From DAOUMF01 sp034408935 (lineage in GTDB: Bacteria; Chloroflexota; Dehalococcoidia; SM23-28-2; RBG-16-64-32): 64,000 nt of DNA. The notes under the pieces were generated by a model. That model made no database searches and was not told the origin of the DNA. It saw only the letters and a program-made list of their open reading frames with translations. Shown here piece by piece: positions 59,815 through 64,000 of this stretch; the first letter of the stretch is position 1, and each line of letters starts with the position of its first letter. A program made the position numbers and the translations under genes. The DNA lies in contig DAOUMV010000020.1 in assembly GCA_034408935.1 (NCBI GenBank), positions 114,928 through 178,927 of the forward strand. Direction: 5' to 3'.

Positions 59815-59907
59815 TGGCGGAGGGAGTGGGATTCGAACCCACGAGGGGGCTGTTCACCCCCTACCCGCTTAGCAGGCGGGCGCACTCGGCCACTATGCGA
59901 TCCCTCC
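59815..59907 (-). tRNA. tRNA-Ser (GCU)
   Basis: Class II tRNA. Acceptor stem GGAGGGA/TCCCTCC, discriminator G, encoded CCA (59815-59817). Anticodon GCT at 59871-59873 in CCTGCTAAG. Long variable arm (GGGGGTGAACAGCCCCC) and T arm GTGGGTTCGAATCCCAC. All parts pair well. Confidence 0.96.
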
Positions 59908-59962
59908 GCGGGTGGCCAAGAGTAGTATAGCAGAGGCGTTTCGCCAAACCGGCGGGGCGGGG

Positions 59963-60442
59963 CTAGCCGGCGGTCTCCAGGGCCTCGACGGGCTGGAAGA
60001 GGCGCTTCTTCAGGGCCTCGCGCGGGGGGTCGATGTAGATGGCGTACCAGCCGCAGGACTGCTCGCAGAGGCGGCAGCCGGTGCAGCGCCTCTCGATGAC
60101 CTTGACGACGCCGAAGAAGTCGCCCACGAGTTCGCCGGAGGTATCGAGCTCGAGGGCGGTGAAGGGGCAGATGTTGACGCACTGCTCGCATCCGGAGCCG
60201 ATGCAGTTGTCGTCGATGACGATGGCCTTGGGCCACTCGCGGCGGGGGAACTGCTTGCAGACGTCGCCGACCTCGTCGAGGATGCACTCGACGGGGCAGA
60301 CGACGCCGCAGGCGCCGCAGTCGATGCAGAGCCCGGGGTCAATGACGTGGACGGCGTCGCGCTGGCCGGAGATGGCGCCGGTGGGGCAGCGCTTGGTGCA
60401 GGCGGTGCAGCCGATGCAGGTATCGGCGATCGTATAGGCCAT
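59963..60442 (-). CDS. Polyferredoxin with four [4Fe-4S] sites
   Basis: A 159-residue iron-sulfur protein. Four Cys motifs appear in order: CIGCTACTKRCP, CIDCGACGVVCP, CIGSGCEQCVNICP (with an unusual two-residue insert) and CTGCRLCEQSCG. An electron-transfer role is likely, for example for AOR or a 2-oxoacid ferredoxin oxidoreductase. It lies 18 bases after sucD, in the same direction. Confidence 0.9.
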   Translation of the reverse strand: MAYTIADTCIGCTACTKRCPTGAISGQRDAVHVIDPGLCIDCGACGVVCPVECILDEVGDVCKQFPRREWPKAIVIDDNCIGSGCEQCVNICPFTALELDTSGELVGDFFGVVKVIERRCTGCRLCEQSCGWYAIYIDPPREALKKRLFQPVEALETAG

Positions 60443-60460
60443 TCTCGCCTTTCCTACCGC

Positions 60461-61348
60461 TCAGACGGCGATGCTGCGCTCGCGCAGGACGCGCTCGGTG
60501 GTGGAGCCGATGTCGGCGGGGCTGTCGACGACGACAGCGCCGGCCTTGTCGAGAACCTCTTTCTTGGCCTGGGCTGTGCCGGCGGCGCCGACGATGATGG
60601 CGCCGGCGTGGCCCATGCGGCGGCCGGGCGGGGCGGTGGCGCCGGCGATGAAGGTGATGACGGGCTTGGAGACGTCGGCGGTGATGTATTCGGCGGCCTG
60701 CTGCTCGGCGAGGCCACCGATCTCGCCGACGAAGACGACGGCGACGGTGTCTGGGTCCTCGTTGAACATGTGCAGGGCCTCGACGGGGGTGGTGCCGATG
60801 ACGGGGTCGCCGCCGACGCCGACGCAGGTGGACTGGCCGATGTTGCGCTCCGTGAGCTGGGCGACGACCTCGTAGACGAGGGTGCCGGAGCGGGAGATGA
60901 CGCCGACCTTGCCGGGGGAGAAGACGTTGCCGGGCATGATGCCGACGCGGGCCTGGCCGGGGGTGATGACGCCGGGGCAGTTGGGCCCGACGACGGTGGT
61001 GCCGGAGCCGTCGAGGTAGCGGCGGACGCGGACCATGTCCATGGCGGGGACGCCCTCAGTGATGCAGACGATGACGGGGATCTCGGCGTTGGCGGCCTCG
61101 AGGATGGCGTCGGCGGAGAAGGGGGCGGGGACGAAGATGAGGGAGCAGTTGGCCTCAGTGGCGGCCACGGCCTCGCGGACCGTATTGAAGACGGGGACGT
61201 CGTCCATCTTCTCGCCGCCGCGGCCTGGGGTGACGCCGGCGACGACGTTGGTGCCGTATTCGATGCAGCGGCGGGTCTGGAAGGAGCCTTCCTTTCCAGT
61301 GATGCCCTGGACGAGGAGACGGGTGTGTGATCCGACGAGGATGCTCAT
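60461..61348 (-). CDS. sucD: Succinyl-CoA ligase alpha subunit
   Basis: A 295-residue subunit that carries the phospho-His of succinyl-CoA synthetase. LLVQGITGKEGSFQTR is the CoA/Rossmann start, GPNCPGVITPG and SRSGTLVYE follow, and H247 in MGHAGAIIVG is the catalytic His. ATG 61348 has GGAGG 11 bases upstream. A DinB-like gene ends five bases before it; sucC is 2.4 kb further upstream. Confidence 0.95.
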   Translation of the reverse strand: MSILVGSHTRLLVQGITGKEGSFQTRRCIEYGTNVVAGVTPGRGGEKMDDVPVFNTVREAVAATEANCSLIFVPAPFSADAILEAANAEIPVIVCITEGVPAMDMVRVRRYLDGSGTTVVGPNCPGVITPGQARVGIMPGNVFSPGKVGVISRSGTLVYEVVAQLTERNIGQSTCVGVGGDPVIGTTPVEALHMFNEDPDTVAVVFVGEIGGLAEQQAAEYITADVSKPVITFIAGATAPPGRRMGHAGAIIVGAAGTAQAKKEVLDKAGAVVVDSPADIGSTTERVLRERSIAV

Positions 61349-61353
61349 GGGGC

Positions 61354-61842
61354 TTAGGACCTCCTGGGTTGGCTGGCGGGGACGAGCTGTCCCGCGTGCT
61401 CCGATATGTGCTCTGTGAACATCTGGATGTACTCGAGGACGTTGCAGGTGCCTCCATCGGCGAGGGTGATGGGGGTGGAGAGGTAGTGGGAGGTGAAGGC
61501 GTCGAGGAGGCGGAGGGTCTCCTGGCGGCGCGTCGCGAGTTCGTCCACGAGCTCGGGGACGGGGCGGCCGCGGCGGCTCTCCACCTGGCGCTCGTTCCAA
61601 CCGTTGATGTCGTTGATGGCCCTCTGTTCGGCCTCGTCCGTCTGGCCGAGGGCCGAGCGGAGGCGGGTGTGGACGCGCAGCTCGTTGGAGACGACGTGGG
61701 CGAGGACGTCGCGGTAGGTCCAGCCGGGGTCCGGGCTGGGCTGGTCCCAGTCGTCGTCGGCGACGGCGTCGACGGCGCGGAGGAGATCGCTGTGGACGGC
61801 GTGGAGGGTATCGATGGCGGCTTCTATTTCGGGCAGGGTCAT
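61354..61842 (-). CDS. DinB-like four-helix protein
   Basis: A 162-residue DinB/maleylpyruvate-isomerase-N-type bundle: GWTYRDVLAHVVSNE (first His), then TEHISEHAGQL with the last two His of a metal site. Such proteins are often thiol-dependent transferases; the substrate is unknown. It is five bases before sucD and probably shares its transcript. Confidence 0.8.
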   Translation of the reverse strand: MTLPEIEAAIDTLHAVHSDLLRAVDAVADDDWDQPSPDPGWTYRDVLAHVVSNELRVHTRLRSALGQTDEAEQRAINDINGWNERQVESRRGRPVPELVDELATRRQETLRLLDAFTSHYLSTPITLADGGTCNVLEYIQMFTEHISEHAGQLVPASQPRRS

Positions 61843-61927
61843 GGGGCTCCTTCTAGCCGCGCCCCATGATACGACGGCGAAGGGGCGGAGTGGAAGCGGG
61901 GAGGGGTTCAGGGGCTAGCCAAGGGCG

Positions 61928-62857
61928 TCAGCGAAGGCGGGCGAGCCACGAACCGAGGAACTCCGGCGCGACGCATTCCTCGTCCGCCCAGGTGAACGGG
62001 TCGGACCAGTTGCGCCGCGGCGGAAGTGCACTGGGGGCGCCCCAGACGCGGCTCGATAGCTCGAAGCGGATCCACTTGATGGGAATCCACCTGAGCCAGA
62101 GAGGCAGCTCAGTCTTGCCCCAGCGGCCCTCGATGTTGAGCCATTCCCATTCGCCTGTCCAGTCGCTCCTGTCGTGAGGGATGAGCTTGACGGCGGGCGT
62201 CACCGGCTGAACGCCTTCGGCCGATGTCGAGGTGGTGAAGTCGACGAAGTCGCCGGTGAAGGGGAACTCGCCGGTGGTGAGGGTGAGGCCGAACGCCTCG
62301 GCGGTGCTACTGTACTTCTTGGGGCCGAAGAAATAGTTGGCATGCGATCCGTTGGCGACGTAGACGGTGGGGTGGGTGCCGTCGGTCTCCACGAGCTCCC
62401 AGGGCAGCCTGAACCCACCGTGGTGCGCTGAGTAGGCGCAAGCGATGGGAGCGGCTTCTCGCAGGAACACCATGACGACCTCCCAGTCGCCCTCGTGCGT
62501 GGAGCGCCAGTCGTTGTAGGGGTAGGCGAGCCAGTACTCGATGGCGGTGAGGTCATCCTTGCGGACGATCCAGGCGTAAGCGGTGTGGGGGTACTGCTCC
62601 TTATCTATCTCCGCGTAGCGGCGCCAGAAGCCGTCGCGGTCGGTGTTGCTTATGCCGGGGAAGATGGTGAGGCCGTCACCCCGGGGCTCGGAGTTGTCGA
62701 GGATGAGCTCGACGCTGCGCGGGTGATAGTCCTGTTTGAGGGGAGCGACCTCTCGCTCCCGCCAGTTCTTTTCCACTGCCCTCCTGGGTGTGCTGATCTC
62801 GGGGTAGAGGACGAGGCGGGGACAGTGTTGCTCGGCAAGCTCGAGGTCCGTAGGCAT
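61928..62857 (-). CDS. VPS62/DUF946-related protein
   Basis: A 309-residue protein. IEYWLAYPYNDWRSTHEGDWE in two blocks, AYSAHHGGFRLPW, THPTVYVANGSHANYF and GEWEWLNIEGRWG match the vacuolar-protein-sorting 62 family, of unknown activity in bacteria. His and Asp in HEGDWE and GSHANYF could bind metal. No signal peptide is clear. It lies between sucC and sucD. Confidence 0.75.
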   Translation of the reverse strand: MPTDLELAEQHCPRLVLYPEISTPRRAVEKNWREREVAPLKQDYHPRSVELILDNSEPRGDGLTIFPGISNTDRDGFWRRYAEIDKEQYPHTAYAWIVRKDDLTAIEYWLAYPYNDWRSTHEGDWEVVMVFLREAAPIACAYSAHHGGFRLPWELVETDGTHPTVYVANGSHANYFFGPKKYSSTAEAFGLTLTTGEFPFTGDFVDFTTSTSAEGVQPVTPAVKLIPHDRSDWTGEWEWLNIEGRWGKTELPLWLRWIPIKWIRFELSSRVWGAPSALPPRRNWSDPFTWADEECVAPEFLGSWLARLR

Positions 62858-63035
62858 GCGTACCTCCCTCCGTGGGCAGCGTCTCTCCTGCGGGGTCTTA
62901 GAGGGAGTGGCCTGCTAGCCGGCGAATCTCACGCCCATCGATGCGGCTCCCCGTCCCTGCTGGCAGCCGACCCCCTTTCAGACGCGCTCATGATACGACG
63001 GGGGGTGAGAAAAGGGAAGCGGGCTGGCGTGGTAT

Positions 63036-63668
63036 CTACGCGCGTCGCCGGGCGCGGAGGGTGAACCAGCCTCCGCCCGCCAGAAGCGTCAGGCCGAGAG
63101 AAGAGCCGACGATGATCGGGAGCCAGGGCGCGGTCTCGCCCGACCGGTCGCCCGCCGGGGCAGAGCCGGTGGGCGGGAGCGCCTCGACGGCGGCGATGGC
63201 CTCGTGCACGTCCTCGAGGAACTGCTGATCGAGTATTCTGGAGCCCGAACAGGCGTGCGTGGCAAGCGAGTCCACCTCCCCTTGCAGGAAGAGTATGTAG
63301 TATTTACCCGCGGATTCTTGATAGAAGACCCCGTCCTCAACCCACCTCCCCATGAGAACACCTTCGTCATCGAAGAGGAACGTATGCGAGGGCTCTAGGA
63401 TGGTCAAGGTATGCGGGCCCGATCCCTTCAGGTACTCGTCCACCGCAAAGGTGGCCTGGAGGGTGTGCACGAGATCATCGGGGGACTCCTCGTCGAGGGG
63501 CGGGACGATGTCCATCTGGCTGACGGTGCCGGTGATGATGATGTCCGCGGCCTGTACGTACTCTTCTGGGGTCTTGGCAACGCAGATGGCGTGGGCGGGG
63601 CGGGCGCCGGTGGACAGTAGAAGGCCAGCGACGGCGATGGCGGCCATGGGCAGAACAAAGCGTATCAT
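63036..63668 (-). CDS. Exported protein with LPPTG motif and C-terminal membrane anchor
   Basis: A 210-residue surface protein. The N-terminal signal peptide ends near ARPAHA (residue 27); an extracellular domain with Cys29 and Cys144 follows; then LPPTGS (about 170), a spacer, a membrane helix (about 185-203) and the basic end RARRRA. This looks like a sortase signal, but the spacer of about 15 residues between motif and helix is long. GGAGGTGA is seven bases before ATG 63668. Confidence 0.7.
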   Translation of the reverse strand: MIRFVLPMAAIAVAGLLLSTGARPAHAICVAKTPEEYVQAADIIITGTVSQMDIVPPLDEESPDDLVHTLQATFAVDEYLKGSGPHTLTILEPSHTFLFDDEGVLMGRWVEDGVFYQESAGKYYILFLQGEVDSLATHACSGSRILDQQFLEDVHEAIAAVEALPPTGSAPAGDRSGETAPWLPIIVGSSLGLTLLAGGGWFTLRARRRA

Positions 63669-63723
63669 CTCTAATCACCTCCGCTCATAGGACGTAGCGG
63701 GGGCGGAATAAGTTCCCGGGGCT

Positions 63724-63729
63724 ATTATA
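63724..63729 (-). promoter_or_regulatory. -10 element before the LPPTG protein gene
   Basis: TATAAT on the minus strand, 55 bases before ATG 63668; no clear -35 box. It shows that the genes between sucC and sucD have their own promoter. Confidence 0.55.
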
Positions 63730-63773
63730 CCTCCACTCGAGGGGGCCAGCGCCTTCAGGCCGCGGTTGCCCTC

Positions 63774-64000
63774 CTAGCCGGCGGCCTCCACAGCCTTCTG
63801 GGCGGCCTCGCCCAGGCCGGCGGCGCGGATCACGGGGACGCCGGACTCCTGGAGGATGCGGTCGCCCTCTTCGAGGTTCGTGCCGGCGAGGCGGACGACG
63901 ACGGGGACGTTGACGTCCATCTCCTTGTGGGCGTCGACGACGCCCTGGGCGATGACGTCGACGCGGGCCATGCCGCCGAAGATGTTGATGAGGATGGCGC
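63774..64000 (-). CDS. sucC: Succinyl-CoA ligase beta subunit, 5' part outside the window
   Basis: The C-terminal 75 residues of SucC: ILINIFGGMARVDVIAQGVVDA, then VPVVVRLAGTNLEEG and a helical end. Frame is open to the window edge, so the gene continues past 64000. The stop is followed by the promoter of the LPPTG gene rather than by sucD. Confidence 0.93.
   Translation of the reverse strand, partial: AILINIFGGMARVDVIAQGVVDAHKEMDVNVPVVVRLAGTNLEEGDRILQESGVPVIRAAGLGEAAQKAVEAAG

Noticed and set aside
59440..59925. Plus-strand reading frame over the tRNA-Ser and the GIY-YIG gene
   Set aside because: It reads through a tRNA gene and antisense to a recognisable GIY-YIG protein.

Overview
This window is high-GC bacterial chromosome. 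Gene order and protein style suggest a Chloroflexota member near Dehalococcoidia. The grounds are the short 167-residue EF-Ts, the rpsB-tsf-pyrH-frr-uppS-cdsA-dxr-rseP-ispG and nusA-ylxR-infB-rbfA-truB clusters, DUF5679 and NrtR-type regulators, tungsten AOR, and a monoderm-like envelope set. The phylum is an inference from family resemblance; no rRNA gene is present. Both window ends cut genes: nfi on the left and sucC on the right.

Layout. 0-5.6 kb: nfi (partial), an aor-moaD pair, prfB with a programmed +1 frameshift, and a secreted metallopeptidase. 5.7-10.9 kb: single accessory genes (GDT1-like, PaaI thioesterase, nhaA, a 4-TM protein, a MazG-like protein, a permuted papain-like hydrolase) separated by copies of one repeat. 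11-14.8 kb: a restriction-modification-like islet of a DNA methyltransferase, a GHKL ATPase and a small helical protein. 15.4-20.8 kb (minus strand): a tight operon for phosphatidylinositol and its mannosides (ino1, acyltransferase, PHP phosphoesterase, pimA, pgsA, thioredoxin-like). 21-28 kb: DUF5679, the truB-rbfA-infB-ylxR-nusA operon (transcribed nusA first, behind a promoter and leader terminator) and proS. 28.8-30.9 kb: a cassette of four small helix-turn-helix proteins and a 303-residue protein behind a near-consensus promoter, the best candidate for an undescribed system. 31-38.4 kb: TPR remnant, TetR, glycosylase-like protein, amidase, DUF4405, a Crp/Fnr regulator, a TIM-barrel protein and an EEP-family protein. 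38.6-46.9 kb: the long translation, lipid and isoprenoid operon. 47-53 kb: fmdB-like, dtd, alkD-like, nadA-MOSC-nadB-nadC. 53.3-56.4 kb: lipoprotein, Nudix, nrtR, miaB. 56.7-59.4 kb: a TM peptide, an AbiGi-like protein, a SET protein and a DedA/VTT protein. 59.5-64 kb: GIY-YIG nuclease and tRNA-Ser(GCU), a polyferredoxin, and sucD and sucC split by three unrelated genes.

The most striking general property is repeats. At least five families of short palindromic or interspersed repeats occur, sometimes nested and sometimes inserted in frame inside nadB, miaB and a TIM-barrel gene, or inside the T-loop region of tRNA-Ser fragments. In addition, several single genes (MOSC, EEP, DUF4405, GIY-YIG) are each bracketed by direct repeats of roughly 37-105 bp, three of which are duplicated ends of the neighbouring gene. 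This suggests a recurrent route of single-gene acquisition.
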